Below are positions 7,439 to 15,756 of a stretch of DNA of 64,000 nt, one piece after another. A model generated the notes under the pieces. That model saw nothing but the letters and a program-made list of their open reading frames with translations, was not told the DNA's origin and ran no database searches. This stretch comes from Acidaminococcus fermentans_A (GTDB lineage Bacteria > Bacillota > Negativicutes > Acidaminococcales > Acidaminococcaceae), in contig NZ_JBQOUY010000013.1 of assembly GCF_052216985.1 (NCBI RefSeq), positions 15,501 through 79,500 of the forward strand, written 5' to 3'. Numbering within the stretch: position 1 is the stretch's first letter; each line of letters begins with the position of its first letter. The translations under genes and the position numbers were made by a program.

Positions 7439-9100
7439 ATGGGACGGTATGATAAGATTACGGATGCGTATTATCAGGGGCTGATGGCTTCAGTGGGGTA
7501 TCGGAGAAAAGATATCGACAAACCCCTGATCGGCATCGTGAATTCCTGGAATGATGTGAATCCGGGCCACAAACCCTTCAAGGAATTAGCCCAATATGTG
7601 AAAGAAGGGATTTGGGCAGCAGGGGGAACGCCGGCCGAATTCGGAGTGCCGGCTCCCTGTGACGGGATGTCCCAGATGCTGGGGATGCAGTATGTTCTGC
7701 CCCAGCGGGATATGATCGCGGCTTCAGCAGAAGCCATGGCACGGGCCCATCATTTCGACGGGATGGTGTTCCTGTGTTCCTGTGATAAGATCGTCCCCGG
7801 TATGCTGATGTGCGCTGGGGCTCTGGATATCCCAGCATTGGTCCTCACCGCAGGGTCCATGGTGCCTTATCAGATCCCGGGACGGGATCATCCCATGGCT
7901 ACAAGCGACCTGAAGGAATCCATAGGGGAAGTGAAGGCCGGTCGGATCACCCAGGAGCAGTTCCGGGATTATGAAGACCATGTGTGCTATTCCTGTGGCA
8001 CCTGTTCCATGTACGGGACTGCCAATACCATGGGGGTCTTTGCTGAAGTACTGGGCCTCTGCCCTCCAGATTCTACCGCTATGCTCTATTGTGCCTCTGA
8101 TAAAGTGAAACAAGCAAGGAATGTAGGAGAAAAAATCGTCGAATTGGTAAAGAAACAGGTAAATGCCCGGACCTTTATGACCCGGGAATCCTTGGAGAAT
8201 GGAATCCGCCACGTGTCTGCCACCGGAGGGTCTACCAACTTTGTCATGCACGTGATGGCCATTGCCAAGTGTGCGGGAGTTTCCCTGACTCTGGATGAAT
8301 TCGATGCCATCCAGGAAAGCGTGCCGGTGGTAGCCAAGATGAAACCGTCCAGCAAATACAACTTGTGGGATTATTACCTGGCCGGAGGCGTACGGGCTTC
8401 CCTTAACGAAATCCGCAGCCAGCTCCATCTGGATGTGCCCATGGCCTTTGGCGGGACCATGCGGCAGCTCCTGGACAGCTTCCAGGGACCGGTGGACCGG
8501 GACGTGATCCATACGGCGGAAGATCCTTTGTATCCGGACGGCTGCTTTACCATCCTCCACGGGAATCTGGCTCCCCGGGGCGCCGTGGTGAAAAAGAGTG
8601 GCGTGGACCCGGAGATGTTCCATCACAGAGGACCGGCAGTGGTCTTTGAAAGCGAAGAAGAACTGATGCAGTCCTTCATGGCCGATAAAATCAAACCGGG
8701 CTGCGTGCTGGTCATCCGGTATGAAGGGCCCAAAGGGGGACCGGGCATGCGGGAGATGTCCATCCCAGCTGCCACTTTGGTGGGGATGGGCCTCCATAAA
8801 TCCGTGGCCATGATTACTGACGGACGGTTTTCCGGAGCCTCCCGGGGTCCCTGCGTAGGCCACATCTGTCCGGAAGCCTATGAGGGCGGTCCCATTGCTG
8901 CGGTGCGGGACGGGGATATGATCACCATCGATCTGGACAAGAAAATTCTGGAATTGGAAGTGCCGGAAGAAGAAATCGCCCGGCGCCTGAAAGAGGCCAA
9001 AGCCCCGGACCACAAGGCTCCCGGTATGCTGGCAGCCTACCAGGAATGTGTCCATGGGGCGGATGAAGGGGCTCTGTGGCTGTATGATCGGAAGAAATGA
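7439..9100 (+). CDS. IlvD/Edd-family dehydratase (sugar-acid or dihydroxy-acid)
   Basis: 553 residues, full length for the family. Family motifs: VNSWNDVNPGHKPF, FLCSCDKIVPGMLMCAG, CYSCGTCSMYGTANTM (iron-sulfur Cys), KSGVDPEM, RYEGPKGGPGMREM and GRFSGASRGPCVGHICPEA. The family includes dihydroxy-acid dehydratase, phosphogluconate dehydratase and aldonate dehydratases. Because it sits 29 bases after a UxaA-type dehydratase and behind a LysR-controlled promoter, with no branched-chain amino-acid genes nearby, a sugar-acid role is more likely than isoleucine/valine synthesis (inference). The operon stops at the terminator at 9162. Confidence 0.85.
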   Translation: MGRYDKITDAYYQGLMASVGYRRKDIDKPLIGIVNSWNDVNPGHKPFKELAQYVKEGIWAAGGTPAEFGVPAPCDGMSQMLGMQYVLPQRDMIAASAEAMARAHHFDGMVFLCSCDKIVPGMLMCAGALDIPALVLTAGSMVPYQIPGRDHPMATSDLKESIGEVKAGRITQEQFRDYEDHVCYSCGTCSMYGTANTMGVFAEVLGLCPPDSTAMLYCASDKVKQARNVGEKIVELVKKQVNARTFMTRESLENGIRHVSATGGSTNFVMHVMAIAKCAGVSLTLDEFDAIQESVPVVAKMKPSSKYNLWDYYLAGGVRASLNEIRSQLHLDVPMAFGGTMRQLLDSFQGPVDRDVIHTAEDPLYPDGCFTILHGNLAPRGAVVKKSGVDPEMFHHRGPAVVFESEEELMQSFMADKIKPGCVLVIRYEGPKGGPGMREMSIPAATLVGMGLHKSVAMITDGRFSGASRGPCVGHICPEAYEGGPIAAVRDGDMITIDLDKKILELEVPEEEIARRLKEAKAPDHKAPGMLAAYQECVHGADEGALWLYDRKK

Positions 9101-9161
9101 TAAACCCCGGATAGTCCGCGGGCTGGTTATTGCTCCAGAAAGAACAAACAACTGAAAATGG

Positions 9162-9226
9162 AATAAGGCTGTGAAAGAAGCTCCCTTTCTTCGAATCGGA
9201 ATCTTTGCACAGCCTTATTTAGTTTT
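9162..9226 (+). terminator. hairpin terminator between convergent operons
   Basis: Arms 9162-9173 and 9208-9219 (AATAAGGCTGTG / CACAGCCTTATT) pair perfectly with a long internal loop. T-rich bases follow on both sides, so it may act in both directions. Confidence 0.7.
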
Positions 9227-9240
9227 CTATACGTCTACTT

Positions 9241-9912
9241 TTATTTTAAAAGCCGATAGACTAGCTTGGGACGGCCTCCTGTATGATAATCGATGGTTGT
9301 CTTTAATTTCTGTTGGTCTACTAGATAATTTAGGTATCGTTGGGTGGTGACAATGGACAGCCCGGTACCCACTGCTACTGCTTTACAAGTAAAATTTTCT
9401 AGAGAAGCGATAAAATCTAGGACTTTTTTCAGGGTTTGGGCTTGCAGGCCTTTGGGGAAAGATTGAGATTTATCCAAAGGTTCCACTGCGGCGATAGCAT
9501 CGATGGTTCCCTGGTCCAGTGTGGTTTTGGATGTCATTAAATCATGTTTATGGAAGAAATGCTGGATTGCCTGTTGGAACCTGTCAAAATCGAATGGCTT
9601 GACCAGATAATCCATAACCCCCAATCGCATGGCCAGCTGGATTTCGTCACGGTTCCTGGCTGCGGTGACCATGATTACGTCCGTTTCGATTTTTTCCTGA
9701 CGGATCTGCTGGAGCAGTTCCAATCCATTGAGGACTGGCAGATATACATCCAGGATGACCAGATCCACCGGCTTTTTGTGAAGGTAGTCCAGAGCACTTT
9801 GCCCATCTTTGAAGGCTCCGACGATTTTCAGTTTGGAAGAAGATTTCAGCAAATACTGTTTGTTAAGGGCTGCTACCATGGGATCGTCTTCTACGATGAT
9901 GGTGCGGATCAT
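9241..9912 (-). CDS. response regulator, CitB/DcuR family
   Basis: 223 residues. The N-terminal receiver domain has the acidic pair E8-D9-D10, the phospho-acceptor D55 in VILDVYLPVLNG and the K in VKPFD. The C-terminal DNA-binding region resembles CitB/DpiA regulators (GTGLSIVTTQRYLNYLV, then TGGRPKLVYRL). It overlaps the upstream sensor kinase gene by four bases (ATGA), so translation is coupled. The divergent operon encodes a 2HCT symporter and citrate lyase, making it the likely activator of citrate or related carboxylate use. Confidence 0.9.
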   Translation of the reverse strand: MIRTIIVEDDPMVAALNKQYLLKSSSKLKIVGAFKDGQSALDYLHKKPVDLVILDVYLPVLNGLELLQQIRQEKIETDVIMVTAARNRDEIQLAMRLGVMDYLVKPFDFDRFQQAIQHFFHKHDLMTSKTTLDQGTIDAIAAVEPLDKSQSFPKGLQAQTLKKVLDFIASLENFTCKAVAVGTGLSIVTTQRYLNYLVDQQKLKTTIDYHTGGRPKLVYRLLK

Positions 9913-11540
9913 GGGTGAGGCCTCCTTTCTTTGGATTCATTTTTTATGGAAACGGTAAATATGGTCCCGTTGTTTTCTTCAGTGGTGACCTGGATATCAC
10001 CATGATAGGATTCTACCAGATCTTTGACCAGGAACAATCCAGTTCCCCTATACCTGCCTTTGGTAGAAAAACCCTTTTCAAAGATGTGAGGGAGGACTTT
10101 TTTTGGGATTCCCTGCCCGGAATCGCTGAGGGTCAGGAAAAAACCTTCTTCCGTGTAAAAGATCCCCAGATTGATTTCACGGACCTTTGCTTTGGAGAGA
10201 TCGATGCTTTCCATGGCATTTTCCAGGAGATTCCCCAAGATTGTGGCTATAGCGTTTTCCGGCAGGAAGGCTTTCGTATCATCCACAATGCTGTTTTGAT
10301 CGATGTCGAAGGCGATGTTCAGTTCGTTGGCACGGCACATCTTGCCAATCAGAAGGGCGGATATGGTGGGGAGTTTGATGGTGTTCATGATCATGCTGAT
10401 CTTGCCCTTTTGGAGGGTGGTGATGTGCATGATATAATCCACTGCTTTTTCCCGGTTGCCGCTCTGGATCAGGCCCAATATCACATGGAGCTTGTTAGTG
10501 AATTCATGGGTATAGGCCCGCATGGCATCTACCATATGATTGACTCCGGTCAGCTGTTCGGAGAGCTTGATGACTTCTGTGTGGTTGCGGAAAATGGATA
10601 CGGCACCGATCAGGTTCCCCTTTTCAAAGACGGGGATACGGCTGGTGATCAGATGGATCTTATTCAGCTCCAGATTCACGTTGTATTCTGCTTTCCGGGT
10701 TTCCAGGGTCCTGGGAAGCAGGGATTGGGGAAAGACGGACAGGACGGGCTTCCCAATGGGATTGGGGTCAGATATATCCAGCATTTGGATAGCAGAACTG
10801 TTCAGCAGGGAAATCCTGGCATGCTCATCGATGGCAAGCAGCCCTTCATCCAGGGTATCCAGGACTTCCTGGTGCTTGATGATCAGATTTGCAATCTGTT
10901 CCGGTTCATAGCCCAGCAGAAGCTTCAAGAGGAAAGTATGGATCTTACTGGCAATCAGGATGCTGACGAAAAGAGCGATGATGCCGATGATGAAATAGGT
11001 CAGCAGCAGCTGGTTCCGGATCAGGAGAAGATTCCGGACCAGGACGGAAACACAGATGAACCCCAGGAACTGGCCGCTGTCCGGATCCTTGACGGCGTGG
11101 AAATATCTCCGCTGCAGCCCCAGTGTACCTACAGCTGTATTGAAGTAATTCTCATGGCCTGTCAACATAGCACCTTCGTCTCCGCCGACGATGTGCTTGC
11201 CGATTTCTTCTTTGTTTTTGTGATACAGCCGAGTGCCCTGGTCATTGCAGATGGTGATGATGTCGAGATTCTTTGTGTCAGCAAGGACGGCATCACAGTA
11301 CTGGCTGACAGAAGAGCTGGGAACGTCTTTTTCCAATGCTTCTCGGACCGCGGGATTTTCCGCCGTCATGATGGCGGCGTTGCGCAGGGTGTCATCGATG
11401 GAATCGCACAGCTGACTGTAGCACAGATCGAACGTTGCCAGCAGTGTGAAAAATAGGATGACCAGTGTGAGCAGGGAATAGGAAAAAGAAATCTTTTCTT
11501 TCAGGGACAGTCGGGGGATTGCTTTTTTCAGGATATCCAT
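9909..11540 (-). CDS. sensor histidine kinase, CitA/DcuS family
   Basis: 543 residues. A membrane segment near residues 20-40, an extracytoplasmic sensor domain of roughly 130 residues and a second membrane segment near 175-195 come first. A cytoplasmic PAS domain (LDEGLLAIDEHARISLLNSS), the family's phospho-acceptor motif MRAYTHEFTNKLHVILGLIQ and a GHKL ATPase domain (N box GNLLENAMESI, then SDSGQGIPK and GTGLFLVKDLVESYHG) follow. The CitA/DcuS family senses citrate or C4-dicarboxylates outside the cell. Divergent from the citrate operon, which supports citrate as ligand (inference). Confidence 0.92.
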   Translation of the reverse strand: MDILKKAIPRLSLKEKISFSYSLLTLVILFFTLLATFDLCYSQLCDSIDDTLRNAAIMTAENPAVREALEKDVPSSSVSQYCDAVLADTKNLDIITICNDQGTRLYHKNKEEIGKHIVGGDEGAMLTGHENYFNTAVGTLGLQRRYFHAVKDPDSGQFLGFICVSVLVRNLLLIRNQLLLTYFIIGIIALFVSILIASKIHTFLLKLLLGYEPEQIANLIIKHQEVLDTLDEGLLAIDEHARISLLNSSAIQMLDISDPNPIGKPVLSVFPQSLLPRTLETRKAEYNVNLELNKIHLITSRIPVFEKGNLIGAVSIFRNHTEVIKLSEQLTGVNHMVDAMRAYTHEFTNKLHVILGLIQSGNREKAVDYIMHITTLQKGKISMIMNTIKLPTISALLIGKMCRANELNIAFDIDQNSIVDDTKAFLPENAIATILGNLLENAMESIDLSKAKVREINLGIFYTEEGFFLTLSDSGQGIPKKVLPHIFEKGFSTKGRYRGTGLFLVKDLVESYHGDIQVTTEENNGTIFTVSIKNESKERRPHP

Positions 11541-11573
11541 AACTAGCAGACCTCCAGGGGGAAAGCTATTTTT

Positions 11574-11601
11574 ATTATAGCGGATCCCCTTGATTCAGCA
11601 A
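11574..11601 (-). promoter_or_regulatory. possible promoter of the two-component operon
   Basis: On the minus strand TTGCTG (11596-11601), a 16-nt spacer and TATAAT (11574-11579) precede the kinase start by about 33 bases. The rest of the 174-bp divergent spacer is AT-rich, with no clear repeat that I could identify as a CitB site. Confidence 0.45.
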
Positions 11602-11714
11602 CCTCCGGATCAATTAAATTATGAAAAAAAGCTGAAAGTAACTTAAAAATTATTCCAAAAATTCAGAAAAAATAAAATAATAATGGCAAAGGGCTTTGGA
11701 AAGGAGTGTTGGAG

Positions 11715-13013
11715 ATGGACGAAAAAAGAACCCTGTTTGGAATGGAACTGCCTTATTTCATCCTTGTATCGGCAATCACTGCAGCAGCCATGTATTTGGG
11801 CTATCTTCCCAAGGGAATGGTAGGTGCTTTCCCCGTAATGATCTTTATGGGGGTCATCTTGAACGTGATCGGTGACCATGCTCCCGTGATCAAGACCTAT
11901 TTTGGCGGGGGTGCCATTGTCTGTATTTTTGCTTCTGCTTGGATGTGCTGGCAGCATCTGCTTCCTACTGGTACGATTAAGGTTATCACCAGCTTCATGA
12001 AAGGGGAAGGTTTCCTGGATTTCTATATCGCTGCCTTGATTACCGGAAGTATGCTGAGCATGAACCGGAAATTATTGATCAAAGCTGCTTTCCGTTACAT
12101 GCCTGCAATCCTGGGTGGGGTAGCTGTGGCTCTGGGGCTGGCCGGTTTCATTGGCGCCGTTTCCGGCTATGGAGCATTGAAAGCCGTCCTGTTCATCGCC
12201 ATTCCCATTATGGGCGGCGGCATGGGGGCAGGCGCTGTACCTCTTTCCCAGATCTTCGGGACTGGGATGGATGCTTCTCCGGAAAAGATCCTGTCCATCA
12301 TGGTGCCGGCTGTAGCACTGGGGAATGCCCTGTCCATTGTGGCCGGCGGGCTTTTGGACCGGGTAGGGAAAGTGAACCCCCATCTGACCGGCAACGGACA
12401 GATGCTCCGAGCTTATGATGCAGCTTCTGAAGAAAATTCCCTGGAAACCCAACAGGAAAGGGATACCTGGGATAAAATCGATGTTAAAATAATGGGTGTG
12501 GGGCTGTTCACTGCTACAGGTTTTATGATCTGGGGAATCCTGATTTCCAAACTGTTTCCCAGCATCCACTATTATGCTTGGATGATCCTGAGTGTTGCCC
12601 TGTGCAAGGCCTTTGACTTGGTGCCTTCTTCCATCTGCAGAGGCTGTTACCAGTGGTTCCAGTTCATCATGAAGAATTTTACGGCGCCGCTCCTGATTGG
12701 TATCGGTGTCGCCTATACGGATATGGGGACCATTGTGCAGTCGCTAAGTCCTATCTATATCCTCCTGGTAGTGGCGACGGTCTTGGGGGCCATTATCGGC
12801 TCCGGCCTGGTGGGCTACTTGGTGGGCTTTTATCCCATCGAGGCATCCATTACGGCAGGCCTTTGCATGTCGAACATGGGAGGGACGGGCGATGTGGCCG
12901 TTCTTTCCGCATCCCACCGGATGGTGGTCATGCCCTTTGCGCAGATTTCCTCCAGGATCGGCGGGGCGTTCATGCTTCTGCTGTCCAGTCTGATCCTGCA
13001 GATCATGAAATAG
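11715..13013 (+). CDS. 2-hydroxycarboxylate transporter (2HCT/CitS family)
   Basis: 432 residues starting at ATG 11715, eight bases after AAGGAG. A multi-span membrane protein with the two family signature loops: GGGMGAGAVPLSQIFG near residue 175 and CMSNMGGTGDVAVLSASHRM followed by QISSRIGGA near the end. 2HCT proteins import citrate, malate or lactate with sodium or protons, or exchange citrate for its fermentation product. It leads an operon with citD, citE and citF, so citrate uptake is the best guess. Divergent from the CitA/CitB-like pair. Confidence 0.9.
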   Translation: MDEKRTLFGMELPYFILVSAITAAAMYLGYLPKGMVGAFPVMIFMGVILNVIGDHAPVIKTYFGGGAIVCIFASAWMCWQHLLPTGTIKVITSFMKGEGFLDFYIAALITGSMLSMNRKLLIKAAFRYMPAILGGVAVALGLAGFIGAVSGYGALKAVLFIAIPIMGGGMGAGAVPLSQIFGTGMDASPEKILSIMVPAVALGNALSIVAGGLLDRVGKVNPHLTGNGQMLRAYDAASEENSLETQQERDTWDKIDVKIMGVGLFTATGFMIWGILISKLFPSIHYYAWMILSVALCKAFDLVPSSICRGCYQWFQFIMKNFTAPLLIGIGVAYTDMGTIVQSLSPIYILLVVATVLGAIIGSGLVGYLVGFYPIEASITAGLCMSNMGGTGDVAVLSASHRMVVMPFAQISSRIGGAFMLLLSSLILQIMK

Positions 13014-13022
13014 GAGGCTGAC

Positions 13023-13289
13023 ATGGTTATTCAAAAGAAAGCGTTGGCGGGTACGTTGGAATCCAGTGACTGCCTGGTCCGGATCGAACCGGCGGAGGGG
13101 ATCTCCGTAGTAATCCATTCGGTGGTGGAGCAGCAGTTCGGGGAACAGATCCGGCAGGTGGCCTGTACCGTCTTAGAAAACTTGGGCGTTACAGGGGCTG
13201 CTGTGGATATCCAAGATTACGGCGCCCTGGACTGTGTCATTGCAGCCCGGGTGGAAACCGCAGTCCGGCGGGCAGGGAAGGAGGCATGA
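13023..13289 (+). CDS. citD: citrate lyase acyl carrier protein (gamma subunit)
   Basis: 88 residues, full length. The motif GTLESSDCLVRIEPAEG contains Ser14, the expected attachment site of the phosphoribosyl-dephospho-CoA prosthetic group. C-terminal motif DYGALDCVIAARVETAVRRA. It starts nine bases after the symporter and its stop overlaps the first ATG of citE, as in other citDEF clusters. Confidence 0.93.
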   Translation: MVIQKKALAGTLESSDCLVRIEPAEGISVVIHSVVEQQFGEQIRQVACTVLENLGVTGAAVDIQDYGALDCVIAARVETAVRRAGKEA

Positions 13290-13291
13290 AC

Positions 13292-14173
13292 ATGAGACGG
13301 TCTATGCTTTTTCTGCCGGGGAATACCCCCAATATCATCATGAATGCAGATGTGCTGGGCGCGGACAGTGTCATTTTGGACCTGGAAGATGCTGTGGCAC
13401 CGGATCAGAAGGATGCGGCCCGGATCTTGGTGAGGAATACCCTGAAAACCATGAAGTTCCAGGACTGTGAAGTGATTGTCCGGATCAATCCCCTGTCATC
13501 GGGAGAATGGCAGCAGGATCTGGATGAAATCATTCCCTACCGGCCGGCCATCATCATGCCCACCAAGATCAGCTGTTCCCAGGATGTGCAGCAGATCGCT
13601 GCCTATATGGGAACAGTGGAAAAGAAAGCCGGGAATCCGGTAGGGTCCACCCGGATCATGCCCTTGATCGAAACGGCTCGGGGCGTGGAAAATTCTTATC
13701 ACATTGCGGAAGCGGATCCTCGGGTGTGTGCCATTTTCATCGGCTGTGAAGACCTGACGGCGGATTTGTGCTGCGAACGGACCAAGGCGGGGAATGAAGT
13801 GTTCTATGCCCGGAGCCGGGTGGTCTGTGCGGCAAGGGCGGCTGGAATCGATGTGTACGATACGCCTTTTACGGATATCAACGATGGGGAAGGACTGCGG
13901 AAAGATGCTGCCTTTGCCAAAGGCCTGGGCTATACGGGGAAAGCCTGCATCTCGCCCCGGCAGGTGGATATCGTCAATGAAGTGTTCTCTCCTTCGGAAG
14001 AAGACATCGCCTATGCCAGGATGGTCTTCGAGGCCATCGAGGAAGGAAAGAAACTGGGCAGGGGGGCTGTGGCCCTCCATGGGAAGATGATCGACAAGCC
14101 CATCGTGGATCGGGCTGCCCATGTACTGGAAATGGCTTCCCATATGAAAAAGGAGGTGTTCCCGGATGACTAA
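13292..14173 (+). CDS. citE: citrate lyase beta subunit (citryl-CoA lyase)
   Basis: About 293 residues. ATG 13292 is preferred because AAGGAGG lies seven bases upstream; ATG 13286 overlaps the citD stop. HpcH/HpaI-type TIM barrel with MRRSMLFLPGNTPN at the start, LDLEDAVAPDQKDAAR, VRINPL, IMPLIETARGVENSYHIA and FIGCEDLTADL. It cleaves citryl-ACP to oxaloacetate and acetyl-ACP. Translationally linked to citF, with an eight-base overlap. Confidence 0.93.
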   Translation: MRRSMLFLPGNTPNIIMNADVLGADSVILDLEDAVAPDQKDAARILVRNTLKTMKFQDCEVIVRINPLSSGEWQQDLDEIIPYRPAIIMPTKISCSQDVQQIAAYMGTVEKKAGNPVGSTRIMPLIETARGVENSYHIAEADPRVCAIFIGCEDLTADLCCERTKAGNEVFYARSRVVCAARAAGIDVYDTPFTDINDGEGLRKDAAFAKGLGYTGKACISPRQVDIVNEVFSPSEEDIAYARMVFEAIEEGKKLGRGAVALHGKMIDKPIVDRAAHVLEMASHMKKEVFPDD

Positions 14174-15569
14174 ACTGGTAGCTTCGCTGACCGAGGCCAT
14201 ACAGAAATGCGGGCTGAAGGACCATATGACCATTTCGTTCCATCACCATCTCCGTAATGGGGATTATGTGCTCAACAGTGTCTTGGACGCCGTCCGGAGC
14301 CTGGGCATCAAAGATCTGACGGTCAATGCCAGTTCCCTTTTCGATGTCCATGAACCCTTGCTCCAACACATCCAGGAAGGAACGGTGGGCGGCATCGAAA
14401 CCGATTACATGGGGAAGGCCGTTGGGGAAGGGATCTCTCACGGGATCCTGGCCAAACCAGTGGTGTTCCGGACCCATGGGGGACGTCCGGCTTCCATCGA
14501 TACAGGGCGGAGCCACATCGATGTAGCGTTCATTGCGGCGTCTCAGGCAGATGAACAGGGAAACTGCACCGGAAAGTATGGAAAATCTGCCTGCGGGGCC
14601 CTGGGGTATGCCATGAGCGATGCGGCCCATGCCGATAAGGTGGTGGTGGTCACCGATGAACTGGTTCCCTATCCGCTGGGAGGATTTTCTATCCCGGAAA
14701 CAGAAGTGGATTATGTGGTCCAGGTGGAAGCCATCGGGGATCCCAAAGGGATCGTTTCCGGGACTACCCGGATTACCCGGGATCCAGTGGGACTTCGGAT
14801 GGCGGACATGGCGGTCAAGGTGATCCGGGCTTCCGGCCTGCTGAAGGACGGATTTTCCTTCCAGACCGGTGCCGGAGGAGCATCCCTGGCAGCTGCCGTA
14901 TTCCTGAAAGATCTGATGGTGGAGAAAAAGATCAAAGGAAGTTTCGTCATGGGAGGCATCACCGGATATCTGGTGGATATGCTGGAAGCCGGCTGTTTCC
15001 AGAACATCTTGGATGTCCAGTGCTTTGATCTGAAAGCGGTGGAATCTCTGGCCCATGACCCCAGGCATGTGGAGGTCTCTGCCAGCCATTATGCTTCGCC
15101 TTTGGCCAAAAGCAGCATCGTGGACAGCCTGGATGCGGTGATCCTTGGGGCCACCCAGGTGGATGTGGATTTCAATGTAAATGTCCATACCAATTCCCAG
15201 GGCGTGATCATGGGCGGCAGCGGGGGCCACAGCGATGCAGCGGCCGGGGCCAAACTGGCTATGATCGTGGCGCCGCTGAGCCGGGCCCGGATGCCCCTGA
15301 TCGTAGACCGGGTCCAGACCATTTCCACGCCCGGAAAGAGCATCGATGTAATCTTGACCCAGCGGGGAATCGCCGTCAATCCCCAGCGGGGGGACTTGCT
15401 GTCCAAATTCAAGCAGGCCGGGCTGCCCGTGCGGTCCATCCAGGAACTGAAAGATATGGCGGAACAGATCAACGGCATCCCCCAGCCCCTCCAGACCGGG
15501 GACCGGGTAGTGGCCAAAGTGGAATACCGGGATGGGACGGTGATCGACGAAATCAGGAATGTGCTGTGA
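14166..15569 (+). CDS. citF: citrate lyase alpha subunit (citrate:acetyl-ACP transferase)
   Basis: 467 residues, shorter at the N-terminus than the approximately 510 usual for CitF. CoA-transferase fold with SFHHHLRNGDYVLNSVLDAV, THGGRPASIDTG, FQTGAGGASLAAAVFLKDLM, MGGSGGHSDAAAGAKL and ILTQRGIAVNPQRGDL. It swaps acetate for citrate on the acyl carrier protein. The set citD-citE-citF is present, but citC, citX and citG for activating the complex are absent from the window, so they must lie elsewhere or be replaced. A citramalate lyase, which uses homologous subunits, is an alternative. Confidence 0.92.
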   Translation: MTKLVASLTEAIQKCGLKDHMTISFHHHLRNGDYVLNSVLDAVRSLGIKDLTVNASSLFDVHEPLLQHIQEGTVGGIETDYMGKAVGEGISHGILAKPVVFRTHGGRPASIDTGRSHIDVAFIAASQADEQGNCTGKYGKSACGALGYAMSDAAHADKVVVVTDELVPYPLGGFSIPETEVDYVVQVEAIGDPKGIVSGTTRITRDPVGLRMADMAVKVIRASGLLKDGFSFQTGAGGASLAAAVFLKDLMVEKKIKGSFVMGGITGYLVDMLEAGCFQNILDVQCFDLKAVESLAHDPRHVEVSASHYASPLAKSSIVDSLDAVILGATQVDVDFNVNVHTNSQGVIMGGSGGHSDAAAGAKLAMIVAPLSRARMPLIVDRVQTISTPGKSIDVILTQRGIAVNPQRGDLLSKFKQAGLPVRSIQELKDMAEQINGIPQPLQTGDRVVAKVEYRDGTVIDEIRNVL

Positions 15570-15575
15570 ATGGAA

Positions 15576-15612
15576 GAGGGGCTGCCGCTGATCCGGCGGC
15601 TCTTTTTCTTTT
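15576..15612 (+). terminator. hairpin terminator after citF
   Basis: A 12-bp stem with a few G-U pairs (15576-15587 / 15594-15605), six-base loop and a T-rich tail. It may only partly separate citF from the second symporter gene. Confidence 0.65.
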
Positions 15613-15756
15613 GGCTGAGCGGGGCTGGCTGCCGGATCCTCGGATGAAAAAAAGATAAAAAAGGGATTCCGAGACAGGAAAAATAAAAAGAAACACGAAA
15701 TAAAAAAATAAGGAAAGGATGATCCTGGACCATAAAATCATTGAAGGAGGCTGAAA

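Noticed and set aside
7724..9151. 475-residue open frame antisense to the IlvD/Edd gene
   Set aside because: His/Pro/Gln-rich and without motifs, typical of antisense frames in GC-rich genes.
9915..11456. 513-residue open frame antisense to the sensor kinase
   Set aside because: No family motifs; the minus strand encodes a complete kinase with all catalytic boxes.
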